Shown here: positions 25,860 through 38,000 of the stretch, piece after piece
Position numbering within the stretch: position 1 is the stretch's first letter
How the letters are laid out: every line of letters begins with the position of its first letter
Assembly: GCA_036346205.1 (NCBI GenBank)
Contig: JARFJB010001910.1
Coordinates: 5,279,001-5,343,000 of the forward strand
Direction of reading: 5' to 3'
Source: Vesta saturnalis
Lineage: Eukaryota > Arthropoda > Insecta > Coleoptera > Lampyridae
Length of the DNA: 64,000 nt
Program-made: the position numbers and the translations under genes
Notes under the pieces: model-generated
Told to the model about the DNA's origin: nothing
Database searches by the model: none
What the model saw: the letters and a program-made list of their open reading frames with translations, nothing else

Positions 25860-26407
25860 GTCACAATTTTAATATATGTGAGAATTGAAGTATTGTTATG
25901 TAATTATTTACGATCTTTCCCGATATTGAAGGATGATAAATAGACTTTAACGAGTAGTTAAAGGGGTTCTTATAGCATTTTCAATCCTATATACTTGATT
26001 TTTAGACTTAGTTTGTTTTATATTAAGAAACTTTATAAAATTAAATTTTCTTTAAAAAGTATGCCCACACATTTTCTTATAAAATTAATCGTTATTCGAT
26101 ATTTAAAAAAATTAATTAACACTTACATTGTACCTTACGAATTTTTTGCCGCTAAATTACGCGTCGCATTAAAAATCTGCATTGAACATATTCGATACGT
26201 TTAAGGTCTGTATGTCTGTATTTTTACATCTTTGAAATATCCAGTTGTTCCATAAATATTTGCTAAAAACCAAAAACTGTCTCTAATAAACTCCATCTCT
26301 ACCTCTGGATTTCTCCCAAAATCTAATCAGCTTCAAGAGAAATGAAATTATTTTGAAATACGAAATTTCACGTACGTACGTTCGATCGTTCGGGAGTTAC
26401 CGTGGAT
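25860..26407. other. No gene seen
   Basis: AT-rich, with only short chance frames. Nothing recognised. Confidence 0.4.
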
Positions 26408-26745
26408 ACTAAAACACACACGCGCGCGTGCGCCAGCACACACACCCACACGAACACGCACACGGACGCGGACACGGCCACGGATACGCACACTCATACA
26501 CATCTACTCACGCACACGGGCTCGCACACGCTCACGTATGCACACACACGCGCGCGCACACGCATACGCACAGCACACGCACACGCACGGACACGCACAC
26601 ACACGCACGGACACACACACACACACACGCACACACACACACACTCACTTACACACGCACGCGCACGCACACCCGAACGTACACGCACACTCGTACCCAC
26701 GCGCACGCACACTCAGAAGCACACGCTCATACGCACACACGTGTT
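26408..26745. repeat. CA/CG-rich simple-sequence tract
   Basis: An irregular mix of (CA)n, (CG)n and CACGCA words over about 340 bp. Frames on both strands are compositional artefacts. Confidence 0.9.
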
Positions 26746-26889
26746 AACTTATGGCAGACAATTACGAAATGATTTTAATAAACAATCGAAAATATTTTAG
26801 GATCACAAATCAAACGGACAATTAGGATTTGTTGAATCGTGACATCTGTATTGTAAAAGGGTTTTTCTTAGTTTGGAAAAATATTAATG

Positions 26890-27770
26890 TGGTAAAATGT
26901 ATACGTTTAGTAATTATTTTTAGATACTGTAATGGAAAGGAAAAGAAAAAGGCCACGTATTTCATTCCCTCTCCAAGGGGAAGGACGGGCTGCTCGAGCT
27001 TTCCGAGCTCCTTCAGCCACCATCATGGATTCCCTGCATACATACATACATTACGTATGCAGGGTGGTATTAAGGATGGGTGTGGTCAGGATAGGGTCGG
27101 AAGGAACGGAGTTAGGGTTCTGAGGGGGAAATACTACCCCAGCATTCGCCTAAGCAGCCGCACATGGTGTGCATATACGCAGTGACCATGCCGCTACATG
27201 TGTATGAGGAAAATCCCCTGAAAAAAATCCATACAAGGTAGACGGTAGCGGGAATCGAACCCATTACCTCGCGAATGCTAAGCAGGTCGTGTCACCACGA
27301 CGCTACCAACTCGGTCTGTAATGGAAACGCAAATGTCGCAATACGCAAACATCGTAGGAAATATCAGAATAGAAGGCTGTCGTCAAAAGAAATTTTTATT
27401 CGAAGCCTCCTAGAATTTCAAAATTTCGGGGTTCAGAGAGATCCAAGAAAAGAAGTAAGGTGAAACGAAATATTCAGAAATGAAATTTTGGCTGAATTGA
27501 ACGTAATCATAGATTAAGCGCAAGAACAGCTGTATTGAAAACCGTAGGCAGTTACACGATATTTTTTGTGGAAGACGGATCGGTCAGTTGAGGCTAATGG
27601 GTTTGCCACCCCGTTCTCCGGATTGACGACTTTGCCAGAGAAGAACTAATTCAAAAAATTCCGGAATCTTGTGAAGAATTGAAAGCAAATCAGAATTCTA
27701 TAAATGCTGCCACACATTCCGTTGTGTGCCAGTACTAAAAATAGGTTTAAGTCAAAAGAGCGCACTTTGA
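26890..27770 (+). pseudogene. Mariner-like transposase pseudogene split by a SINE
   Basis: Before the SINE the text reads FRYCNGN, and after it NGNANVAIRKHRRKYQNRRL, SSKEIFIRSLLEFQNFG. Together they match the DUF4817-type start (C.GNA..A.R.YR.R.PNRR.P....F). Further on a degenerate third catalytic block appears (LPPRSPD near 27,605), then ELIQKIPESCEELKANQNS, the usual C-terminal helix. The central catalytic part is deleted. The relic predates the SINE. Confidence 0.65.
26939..27315 (-). mobile_element. tRNA-derived SINE, copy 2, full length with 12 bp TSD
   Basis: CTGTAATGGAAA occurs exactly at 26,927-26,938 and 27,316-27,327 as a target-site duplication. Read on the minus strand, the insert starts with a tRNA-like head (GGTAGCGTCGTGG, a near A box, and GGGTTCGATTCCCG, a perfect B box, about 45 nt apart), continues through an unrelated body of about 300 bp and ends in a pyrimidine-rich CTTTTTCTTTTCC tail. 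These are the marks of a Pol III SINE mobilised by a LINE. The host site is a mariner-like transposase relic. Confidence 0.9.
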
Positions 27771-27779
27771 GCCAACTGC

Positions 27780-29936
27780 TATTACTGATTATTTTTTTGT
27801 TTATGTTTATTTAATTATATTTACATGTATTACTAAGAATTATTTGTTTTTTGAAAATGTTTGACATCCGGTATCTTAGAAACTAAACATACCCCGGCTC
27901 ATTTTTTGTTATTTTAAAAGTTTCTACCACTGAGTAAAGTTTGGTCCCTTCAGTTCTGGTACCCTGTAGATACACATAGCATTTTTTGAGGCAAGAATTT
28001 CCCATGCAAAATTAAATACTTGATTATTAAAAAAAATTAAAAACACGTCATTTTTCCCGATCGAAAGTTGCAATTTGTGACTTTATGATGCTGTATATTA
28101 ATAAAAGCATTTTTCATAAAATGAGTAAATTGCATACAAAAGCTTACCGTATGTTTTATAATAAAGATATTCGTTCTATTTTAACGTGTGTTGGATCACA
28201 GTATGCTTTGGATTTGGTTTTCTATGGTTCTATCTAAATTTTTTTCACAATGACAAGAAGCTCGTTTGACACTGTTCCGTGGGGCGCAGTCGGCCATCTT
28301 GCATATTTATTTTTTTTTTAATTACCATCACAAAATTCATCAAGTCTCATATTAATTTTTTACTTTCTACAATAACAAATTCAACAAGCAAAGTAAAACG
28401 TACCTTCAGTAGTAATAAAGTGATAATGATAATAATGCAGACTATAAGATGTCAATATGGCTTAAGTATTTGATGTGAAGGATAACCTTAAGTTACATAT
28501 TTTCTCGATTTTTTTTTTCACGGAGGGCGAGCTCAGTGCAGTTATTTCTAGTGTGATTACGTGACTTCTGTAGCTAGCGGACCGAGAATTTTTTTTTTGT
28601 AATAAAAATTTTCTAATCGCAATTTGTTACCACGAAAGAATAGATAATTAATGGGTTTTAGGATTTTGTTAATAAGTCGCAATCTGATAGTTTTTTGGGA
28701 TATTTTATTTTATGTAACTGATATTTAACTAACGGTTGAAAAGAAAAACGTACGTTGCGTTGCCTTTCCCAAAAGACCGTGACGAATCGTTTAACATTTC
28801 TATACACACGGGTTTCTGCTAAAAAACTTGCGGTGGTAATTAATTATATCGCCACATACGGAAAAATCTAAAGGCGTCTTTGTTACTAGGAAATTCGGGA
28901 CCTATAAGGTTTGTACGGAAGAATGCATAGTTTAAATATTAAAACTTCTTTTAGTAATAAATATGAAAATATTCCCACGTAATATTTCTTGTTTTTTTTA
29001 TAACTTTTAAAAGCGGGGGTGGATGTGGGAGTAAAAACTGTTGGTTGAAGTCGGAGGTTCGATTGCGTTGGACCGTACTTTAATTGTTTTGTTAAAAACC
29101 ATACTTGTAAACCGTGGTGGCTATAGGATATTATTACTTCCGTTTTAGTAAACACTAAAAACGCGAATCCGTCAAAGCTGGTTTTAATGTAAATTTTTTC
29201 CAAAAATTAATCTATAAATAATCGCAGTCGGGTCGAGTTTAAACCACGTCGTGTTTGTGATAAAGTATTTAACGAAAGGATTATATTCAAGTGTAAGTAG
29301 GAATTTGAATGTAGATCAAAGCTCGCGGCAACCAGTTCAACAAAGCCTATCTAACCTCTTAAAAATCTACTATTGCCCCGAAAAAAGTTTCTATTTAATT
29401 ACCACGACTTATTGAATTGCCCAGAATTGTCAATTGATAAAAAAGGGTAGTAATTTAAGCGCGAATACGCCATTTCGCAAGCACGATCATTAAGTTCAAA
29501 TCTGTTAAAATAAACGGAGTCCGCTTCAGACAGTACGTGCCCCTCCTCTTTGCCTGGACTAACGTGGCACAATAGACCTCCGTTGATTTATAAACCGGGG
29601 TTTACAGACACGGGTCCAGATGACATTAAAAATACCTCAAATTCCATCTTTACTGTTGAACGAACCCGTTCTTACTGTTTGGTATAGATGAATGTGTAAG
29701 CTGAGAAAGGGATACTGTATTTTCTAGTGCAGTCACTCAAACTTGCGGGTAGGTTACCGATCACTCTGTTATGATTTATTTGCACCTTACCCTTGCAAGG
29801 CTTTGTTTTAATGAGTTTTTTTGAGTGTCTTTGATTCAGTCGGCTTATTTAGAATTGTTTGTCTGCGAACTAATTTCTCTTTATATGTGATTTATTGTAA
29901 TTTTACGTCTGTATTATGTGCTTTTATTATTCACTA
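27780..29936. other. No gene seen
   Basis: About 2.2 kb of AT-rich sequence. A 105-codon minus frame at 28,886-29,203 shows no recognisable domain. Probably intronic or intergenic debris. Confidence 0.4.
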
Positions 29937-30156
29937 TACAGGGTGAACCATATGTATGGAACACCTCAATAAATTGGAAACTGTTGTAGATATAATACTG
30001 TAACTTGCAGGACAAGTTATTGGTCAAATACTCTACCTTTTGACGGACAACTGAATTTCAACCCCTTCTCAGGGAGTATCCCAGGGGTTGAAATTAAAAT
30101 ATTTTAAATGGAAGCATCCACTGTGTGGTACATCATTTTAAAGGCCTTTTTAAAAC

Positions 30157-30382
30157 TTGAACGCAGCGGATACCCTGCGTGTTCTACTATGCTAATGAAA
30201 CCTAGCCGTACCCGGTGCGGGTTGCTGCGTCGAAAGATTATGAGGGCGCTTGGGGGCCGATATTTAAAAACATTTTATGCTAAAAACCTTCGCGGGAGTG
30301 TACCCAATAACTTTCCAAAGTTTAATGGCGATCGGATGGATGGTTACAAAGTCTATAACGGACAGGTAGAAACATTTTTGTG

Positions 30383-30428
<46 letters not shown>
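30157..30428. mobile_element. Unclassified retroposon-like insertion with (TA)n tail
   Basis: The sequence starts where the left TIR of the surrounding mariner stops matching the right TIR and ends in (TA)n at 30,384-30,428. It is less AT-rich than its surroundings and carries CTAGCCGTACCCGGTGCGGG and ATGGCGATCGGATGGATGG, which resemble conserved 3' tails of insect retroposons as I recall them. The family was not identified. Confidence 0.4.
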
Positions 30429-30431
<3 letters not shown>

Positions 30432-30844
30432 AATTAAGAAAAATACTTTTGTCTTTTGTTTTTAAATGTATCCAAATCCATCCAAATAAGGTCAGATAAT
30501 ATTGAAATATTAGAAATAAAATAAATTTAACAACAAAAAAACAAACGAGAAAGTACATTGCAAAGACAATTACATTGAAAATATTCATAATAAAAATAAC
30601 TTATTGTTAACAGCAGATCATAGCAGCTTATTATTAACAGTTGATAATCGTTGCAATAATACATTGCTGTGTAATATTATTTAGTGTTGAGCATGCCATT
30701 CCTAAAGTATCAGTTGTTGGTGGTTATTTATTTTGATTAGTTGGCTAAGTATTTTTGTCGTCCTCTACCTGAAATTTACCAGCAGCTTTTCGTTTCCTAC
30801 TTTTATTGTTCTTAATTTTGTTTTGTGATTTTATTTTTTACAAT

Positions 30845-31678
30845 TTTGTTTAATGCGACATTTAACAATCGTGACCCTATTTCAAAAAGTACTATATCAA
30901 GAACCACACAGCGATTTCAAGAAACAGGATGCGTTACTAGCAAAATAAAACAAGGTAGGCTTAAATCTGTAACAGATTATAACAAATCATTACAAATTCT
31001 GCAAGCATTTGTTGAGAATCCTCATTGCTGGACTCGAAAGGTAGCGCAAGAATATGATATTAGCCAAAGTTCAGTGGACATTGAAAGATGCACACTTCAA
31101 ACCATTCAAAATACATCTGGTGCAAGAACTTAATGAAGATGACTTCGATCGAAGACTTGAGTTCTGCGAAACTATGATGAACAATATTTGTGCACGTCCT
31201 GATTTACTAAACAATATTATTTTTAGTGATGAGGCGACGTTTTTAGTGAACGACAATGTTAATCGCCAGTATTGGTCTGATGAGAATCCGCACTGGTATA
31301 CAGAAGCCCATTCTCAGTATCTAGTCAAAGTAAATATATAGTATCAACAATATGGTGCTCCACCTCATTACGGCATTCGGGTACGTCAAATTTTAAATGA
31401 TGTTTTTCCTAGAAGATGGATTGGACGAAGAGGTGCAATAGAATGGCCAGCGAGATCACCCGACTTGACACCATTGGATTACATTCTATGAGGCCACTTA
31501 AAAAGTATTGTTTACTGTAGTAAGCCACAAAATATCAATGAGCTACGAAATAATATTGAAGAAGCAGCACAAAATATCACTGAGGAATAATTAAATAATG
31601 CAGTGTCATCATTTTACAAACATACTGGCACACTGTCAAACGACAGAAGGCGGACATTTCGAGCATCTTTTAAATTAA
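30845..31678 (+). pseudogene. Tc1/mariner-like transposase pseudogene, internally deleted
   Basis: The HTH part SKSTISRTTQRFQETGCVTS is followed, after a shift, by HLVQELNEDDFDRRLEFCE and the first catalytic block IIFSDEATF. The frame then stops at SQYLVKVNI and resumes at QQYGAPPHY, so about 50 residues are deleted and the second catalytic Asp (QQD) is replaced by Tyr. The third block WPARSPDLTPLDYIL is intact except for a stop just after it, and the C-terminus GGHFEHLLN ends at 31,678. The element could not self-mobilise. Confidence 0.85.
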
Positions 31679-32103
31679 AATGTAAGTTTTAATAAACAAA
31701 TTACTATATAAATAACAAGTTTTTTTCAATGTATTTTTGTATTCATCCAATAGAATTTTGATCTTACAAACTTAATTTAAGTACCATTACTGTACCAATT
31801 ATTTCTTTACAAATCAAAACTTCAATCAGCCGCCATTTTGGATACAAGTATCATAGAAAATTTTTATTTATGCCGTTATTCTTGTTTTAAAAAAGCCTTT
31901 AAAATGATGTACCACACAGTGGGTGTTTCCATTTAAAATATTTTAGTACAACCCCTGGGCCACTCCCTAAGAAGGGGTTGAAATTCAGTTGTCAGTCAAA
32001 AAGTACAGTATTTGACCAATCACTTATCCTGAAACTTACAGTATTATACCTACAACAGTTTCCAATTTATTGAGGTGTTCTCATACATATGGTTCACCCT
32101 GTA

Positions 32104-33047
32104 CATATAATTGTGTGGGTGTAAATTCCTTGTCTATTTTTTTGTTCTTGTCTAAGTGTATTTAAACTGCATTGCAGTTAACTTATTGTACCTGTTTAAT
32201 TTTACTGTTTGTTATATTTTATATGTAACGTAATCTGCATTATTATTTTCTTATTTGCTTATTTACTTAAAGACCGGCATGATTGGTTGTATAAGGGCAC
32301 ATGTTTGGTGCCACCATTTTTATTTTGATTTATTTATGACAGAATTGTGGGTGTGATTTCACCGTTTATTTCTTGTTTGTGTTTATGTGTAGCTAAAGTG
32401 CTTTTTATTTTTTGTTCCTTAAATAATTTTGTACGCAGTTTAACCTGATCTAATGGTGTTTTGTTATATATTGAACCCTTTCATTGTTTTTTTTTTGATT
32501 TATTAATGTACTTGTACAATTACTTATTTATTAATAAAGTGGGTTTTCTTGGTGGTTCTTTCCCAATTTAGTACGTTAGCGGGTTAAACCATCATGCGCA
32601 AATCTCGTAATTCTAATTTGAGTAGTTTCCCACCTGATGCAACACTTAACCTCATCCAGTCCTATCTCATTCACATAACCCGGCGTAGCTACCACTAAAC
32701 GGCTAATTTTCTTTATCAAATTTGAGTTTTGCGAGTAATTAAATATCAGACTTGTAAATAAATTCTAATGTTTTCATTATTGACAGGAACGCCAATGTAA
32801 GGCAAGCAAACAGCGATTTTCTCTTAACCTTACATGAGAGTAATTTCAAATTACACTTTTCAAGATAGGGTACCTTGGGACACTACACAACCGACGAAAA
32901 ATTACGATTGTAAAATGGTATTATAGTGGAGCATACTTGCGTGCTATAATAAGCGATCTGTGTGTCGTACGCCATCTAAGGACACTCAACACAACGTATC
33001 TAACCTAAATATTTTGTCACACTAAATTGAAAGGATTTAAAACTTAC
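32104..33047. other. No gene; presumed intron of the muscle gene
   Basis: AT-rich, T-rich sequence directly downstream (in gene direction) of the Ig8 half-exon donor. No Ig-like or other coding exon was recognised on the minus strand. Confidence 0.5.
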
Positions 33048-33180
33048 CCTAAGAAAATCTCTTAACCACACAACTTCTGGTTTTGGATCACCAATTACTT
33101 CGCAGCATATAATTACGTTATCACCCTCAAATGCTTCAGATGATCTTGGTTTCTTTAAAAACTTTGGTTCTTTTGAATAT
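33048..33180 (-). CDS. Unc-89: Muscle Ig/FN3 gene exon: first half of Ig8
   Basis: The exon starts after TTTTTAG and ends at AGG|GTAAGT, 133 nt, completing the codon split by the previous intron and ending in phase 0. It reads SKEPKFLKKPRSSEAFEGDN, VIICCEVIGDPKPEVVWLRD, that is strands A to C of an I-set Ig domain with its first Cys and Trp, but not the second half. No matching exon is found in the remaining 33 kb to the left, so the next exon lies beyond the window or was not recognised. Family name as for the giant exon. Confidence 0.75.
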
Positions 33181-33234
33181 CTAAAAATTCATGCAATCTA
33201 GATGCCCAAACGTAAAAAAAATTATTCTACTTAC

Positions 33235-33452
33235 GGAATATTTTGTACTTTGGAGGGAAGTGTGTCATTTTCGGAAATTTCGTCTTTTTGCAAGACATTA
33301 ATTTTAACATCAGTTTCAACTCGACCTACTTCATTTGTAGCTACGCAAGTGTATACACCAGCATCTACTAGTTTAACTTCAGTTACGATTAGCTTTATTC
33401 TACCATCGTGTGTTAACGACATATGAGTGTTTCGATTCGGTCTTAAACGAGT
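33235..33452 (-). CDS. Unc-89: Muscle Ig/FN3 gene exon: second half of Ig7
   Basis: 218 nt between TTTCAG and CC|GTAAGT. Joined to the preceding exon it gives WYKNG-TRLRPNRNTHM and then DAGVYTCVATNEVGRVET, a complete Ig F strand with Cys, followed by a short linker (KDEISENDTLPSKVQNIP). Introns on either side are 54 and 48 nt. Confidence 0.85.
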
Positions 33453-33500
33453 CTGAAAGAATTTGAATGTAATCCAAAAATTACCAAGCTACACACTTAC

Positions 33501-33951
33501 TCCATTTTTGTACCAAAGCACAGTGACTACGGGGTACGCTTTAACTCGAAGCTCTAAGCGTAACTCTTTACCTTCCACGACATTAACTATATCAGCTTCC
33601 ACTTTATTTGAAAATTCCGGTGTTACGTAAGCTCGTACTCCTTTATCAACGATCAATTTACAATGGCACGAAACTGAACCAAATATATTTTTAACCGTTA
33701 GACTATATGTGCCAGAATCTTCCAAATTCGTTTTATCAATTTCTAAAGTACAGAACTGATTTTCTTGCAGAAATCTGTGGCGATAATCTTCCGATATCTT
33801 ACGACCATCTCTTGACCATTCAAACTCAGGAATAGGAAAACCAGTTATTTGGCATGACAAGCGCACTGGAAAAGATACTTCCACTCTGCGGTCACGTAAC
33901 CTCATTAAAAATTGAGGCGGAGCTTCAGCTGTTGGTACATTTACTTGAAGG
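33501..33951 (-). CDS. Unc-89: Muscle Ig/FN3 gene exon: Ig6 and first half of Ig7
   Basis: 451 nt from TTTTAG| to GGA|GTAAGT. Ig6 reads APPQFLMRLRDRRVEVSFPV, FEWSRDGRKISEDY and DSGTYSLTVKNIFGS; its F-strand Cys is replaced (YSL), as in many intracellular muscle Ig domains. Ig7 starts VTPEFSNKVEADIVNVVEGK and stops within the C strand at WYKNG. The intron to the right is 47 nt. Confidence 0.85.
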
Positions 33952-33998
33952 CTAAAATTTTTTATGTTTAAATTATTTAAACATATTAAGTTACGTAC

Positions 33999-34249
33999 AA
34001 TTTCAAATCGCTGTCTGCTTTTAGAATTTTAGGATCATTCACAACGTATAAACGGGTACAGGTTGACGCTCTTCCCGATTTGTTACTGGCTTCACACATA
34101 AAACACCCGGAATCTGCAATTTGAAGTTCTTTTATGTCAAGAGTACATTTGTTGTTCTTTAATGTTGCTAAATATCTGCTTTCTTCGAAAAATTTAATTT
34201 CTTTACCATCATGACACCATCTTATACAAAGGTCATCTTCCTCAAGTAT
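33999..34249 (-). CDS. Unc-89: Muscle Ig/FN3 gene exon: second part of Ig5
   Basis: 251 nt from TTTTAG| to AATT|GTACGT. With the previous exon it gives ITLECE-ILEEDDLCIRW and then LQIADSGCFMCEASNKSGRA, a complete Ig with both cysteines. The splice interrupts strand B just after the first Cys. Flanking introns are both 47 nt. Confidence 0.85.
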
Positions 34250-34296
34250 CTAAAATTGCTCTGCTACATTGTACTATCTTGCAGAAAGAAAATTAC

Positions 34297-34676
34297 CTCG
34301 CATTCCAATGTTATAGCAGTTCCCAACAATCCTTTTACCTGCCCCGGCAAGTTTCGGGTAAACTCCGGGAATTCCGGACAGTCCTCTATTAAAATTGCTG
34401 GTGTTTGTACTGATTCACCCCAACCATATCGATTTCTTGGAGTTATTCTAAATTGGTATTCCCCGTCTTGATTGAGATTGAAAACATCAAAATTTGTACT
34501 TGCAGTCACACCAAGCTCTTTCCAACGTGCTCCTTCTCCACCTGGCAGCCACATATCAACTCTGTATCCTACAACAGGTGCTGCTCCTCTATGTTGAGGT
34601 TTATTCCAAGACAATGACAACCAATTACGACCACAGTTTGTTACAGCTGGATCTCCAAAAATTCTTCCAGGAACAT
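34297..34676 (-). CDS. Unc-89: Muscle Ig/FN3 gene exon: FN3 domain and start of Ig5
   Basis: 380 nt from CTTTTAG| to GAG|GTAATT. It contains one fibronectin type III domain: VPGRIFGDPAVTNCGRNWLS, SWNKPQHRGAAPVVGYRVDM and EYQFRITPRNRYGWGESVQT, with the Trp of strand B, the Tyr of strand C and the YxFR..  ..NRYGWG end. The start of Ig5 follows (PEFTRNLPGQVKGLLGTAIT). From memory this FN3 followed by LPGQ-type Ig resembles insect Unc-89/obscurin. It is the only FN3 in the window. Confidence 0.85.
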
Positions 34677-34722
34677 CTAAAAGTATTGTTAGATGATTTT
34701 TAAATCCATATAGTGTTTCTAC

Positions 34723-34986
34723 CTGTAAAGTAACGACGTTCGTGATAATTTACGATATTTTGTAAAATATCTTGAGAAGATTGATAATTAGGAGATGTAG
34801 CACGTTCTCTCAACACGACTGTAAAAAATGCTCGATCGCATCCATAACGGTTTTTAGCAAGAATGCAATAAGTACCCATATCTTCTTCTCTTGCTCTTTT
34901 CAGTGTTAGTCTCATATAATCATCAGACGTTTCTCTCATTGATCTATAATCATTAGTAATGTCTTGTAAACCTTTCATCCATATCA
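34723..34986 (-). CDS. Unc-89: Muscle Ig/FN3 gene exon: second half of Ig4
   Basis: 264 nt from ACTTTTAG| to ACAG|GTAGAA. Joined to the giant exon it reads DPKPK-VIWMKGLQDITND, then LKRAREEDMGTYCILAKNRY and a linker of about 30 residues (TSPNYQSSQDILQNIVNYHE) before the FN3 domain. Flanking introns are 47 and 46 nt. Confidence 0.85.
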
Positions 34987-35033
34987 CTAAAAGTGAATTA
35001 CTTTTAATCACAGCTTAAACCGAACTCACTTAC

Positions 35034-38000
35034 CTTTTGGTTTTGGATCACCACTTACTCTAAAGGAAACAACAATGTCATCACCAACTTTAACCGACAT
35101 AATTTTATCTGGCCTCGACTTAAATATAGCAGGCTTTCCTCCTCGTATTGAATACGGATCGATAACGTGTAAAAAGGCAGAAGTTTTTATGTGACCATAC
35201 AAATTAGATGCAGTAAAAATATATTTCCCGGAATCTAAATCGGTGGCGTTGTCAAACATCAAGCTATATACACCAGATTCTGTAAATGTTTTATGCCTAA
35301 TTGAAGATTTTGGTAACGCTTGTTTATCTTTATACCAAGTTACCACCATTGGAGATCCTTTTACTTCTACTTGTAATGCCCAAGTTCCCCCTGAAGGAAC
35401 AAAATTATGTGTTAAAACGCCAGCGACGTAAGGACGAGCGGAGCTTTGTATTCCAGTACCAGTTGGAATGTGTTTAACAACAATCTTTTCTGCACCCTCA
35501 AATTCAACATGGCGCGAAATTTGATCTTGCCATTGCGCATTTTCAGCTTTGCATAAATATAACCCAGTGTCCGATTTTTCTGGATTTTTTACTACTAATC
35601 GGCATATTCCATCAGCTAGGTAATGGATTATGTATTTTTCTCCAGAAACTATTTTCAGTCGATTTTTAAACCATGTTATTGTGGGCGTCGGTTGTCCTCT
35701 TACACGACATTCTAAAATTATTTCATTTTTATCTACATCATAACTGTCAGTTATGGAGCGAGTAAATGTTGGTGGTATCATGGATGTTTCAAAACCTTTT
35801 AATATTTTGAGATCTGCTTTCGTCGTGCAATAACCATACTTGTTATTAACAATACAGGTGTATTCAGCCGTATCTCCAACAACCGTGTTCAAAACTTCAA
35901 GAGTAAACAAACTATCAGAAGAATATATTTTGTATTTTTCGTTATTCAATATAGGTGAACCGTCTTTAAACCACTTTATCACAAGCGGTTCCGCCCCCAA
36001 GGCAGCGCATGTTAGTTTAATCCTTGAACCGTCACTTGCATTTAAATTTTTTAAATTTGTTATAAAGTAAGGTTTTCTGAATGATTTTTCTGTTTCGCGA
36101 TTTCCTTTATACAGTTTTTCTGACAGTTCTTCAGATAAATCGGTAATTTCCTCTGATGTAGTTTTTTGACACAATTTATTTTTGAGTTCACCGTTAAGTT
36201 GCAGATTGATACTTGGTGCTTGTTCTATGTTATCTTTTTCTATAAGAGCCTTTTCGTCGCTTTCATTAGTGGAATCTAAGTGAGGTTTCTTGTTAATGTC
36301 CATATCCTCTGCGCTTTTTTTAATACCTGAATATTCTTTAACTTTTGGTTTCGTTAATTCGTTGGGCATGGCTACGTTTTTATTTTTGTCAACTATATCG
36401 TTGTTGGCACTTTTAGATGACCTCCCTGTAGCCTCTGTTGTTTCAATTTCTTTTATTTTTGTTATTTCAGTCTTGTCCATTTGTATGTCCATAGGTTTTG
36501 TTTGAAGTTCCTCAGAACTAGTTTTTAAGGATGAGCTTATTTCAAATTTTTTATCTGTTTGCTTTTTCTTTTCATCCGTGCTTTCTTCTAAGATTTTAGG
36601 TGGCGACGAAGTTTTTCTCTTTACGCTCGACTTTCTGTTTGAGTTACCAGTACCATCCGTCATATTTGCATCTTTCTCAAGAGTTTTAGCTTCATTGTCT
36701 TGTGCTTTACTTTTATCTTCAATTTCAGATTGTTTTTCTGTTTGTTTTGTGGAGGATAGTCTTTTCTTAAGAACATCCTTTTTAGGTTCTGCATTGGACT
36801 TTGTATCATCTTGCACTTGTTCAATTTCTTTCTTTGGCGATGGACTCTTTTTGCCTACTTTCTTTTCAGTAGCCTGCTCTGCTTTAACTTCTTTTTGACC
36901 TTTGGTTTCTATACTTTCTGTTTCTTGCTTCGGTGGAGATGGGCTCTTTTTGGTAGTACGTTTTTTCCGTAATTTTTTCATATCACCATCGTTTATTAAT
37001 TTGGCTTTTTCGTCAGTTACGTTCTTCTCAATCATTTGTTCCTCATTTGATTGTTTTGTTTCACTATCATCTGTTTTTACTTCTATCGTTGTTTTATCTT
37101 CTAGTGATAATTTTTCGGAAGGCTTGCCTTGATCTTCCACCAAATTGCAACTAGTAATGAATGCAAAAGTTTGTGCTATGGCATCTAGAGGTTTTTGTAA
37201 GTAACTGATATCTATTAACTTTACATCTTCGGTGCTATCTTCTTTTTTACCAACTTTCATATCCAATAAGCTTCTATTAAGAAGGCTTACAGTTGCAACG
37301 TACGTATCCAGTTGGTTGTCATCGGGTTTACTACCAAGACAAGCTTCAGTTCTTGCATTTGTTAATGAAATAGTTTTCGCCATAATATCTAAAAAGGGTG
37401 TTTCAGGAATAACTCTAGCAATTATTTCGAGATTCTTTACAAAGTTTTTAGGGTTAGTCACAAATTGAGTCACATTTTGATCGACAATTTCTTTAATTGT
37501 TGCCGTAACAAGTGCTAAAGAATCTTGGTAATTTTTAAGGTTTTTCGCACTTTCCATTGAATTCTCGTTTTGAAGTGCACCTACGCTACTGGAAAATTGG
37601 TTTAATGATTGTTTTAGTTTGTGCATGGAGTTGCAATCAGCTTCACTGACTTTTATTGATTTGTGTACTAGGTTACACTGAATATTACCAATCTCTTTGA
37701 CAGTGTTTTGAAGTGGAATTTGGAGAACACTAAAGTCTTCAGGAAGCTTTGTTAAGTGATCTATTTCGTCTTTCGTTCTGGAAAGAATTTTGTATAAACC
37801 GCTGGTTTTGGAAGATTTAGATTCTTGTACATTGCGGATATTATCTGCTAATTCAACTGTGACTTTAGAGATTGCATTTAGTTTTTTACTCATGTCATCA
37901 TCAACTACTACAAGAGACGTTTCCAAGAAAGATAATTGTTCTTCAAGACACGTCAGAGGTTGTGTCAAGCTTATCAAAGTTGCAAAATCTGCGTTTCTTT

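Larger units (their letters stand above)
29939..32101 (+). mobile_element. Mariner-like element with 218 bp TIRs
   Basis: Ends CAGGGTGAACCATATGTATG and its inverse are each bordered by TA. The arms 29,939-30,156 and 31,884-32,101 match closely (for example GTGTGGTACATCATTTTAAA and its complement). The left interior has an unrelated insertion ending in (TA)n (30,157-30,428). It carries a broken transposase at 30,845-31,678. Confidence 0.88.

Noticed and set aside
28886..29203. 105-codon minus-strand frame
   Set aside because: No recognisable motif, no supporting splice or regulatory signals, and AT-rich surroundings; length is compatible with chance.
32240..32345. TTTGGTGCCACC near 32,310 as an LTR-retrotransposon primer binding site
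   Set aside because: No paired LTRs or retroelement coding sequence were found around it.
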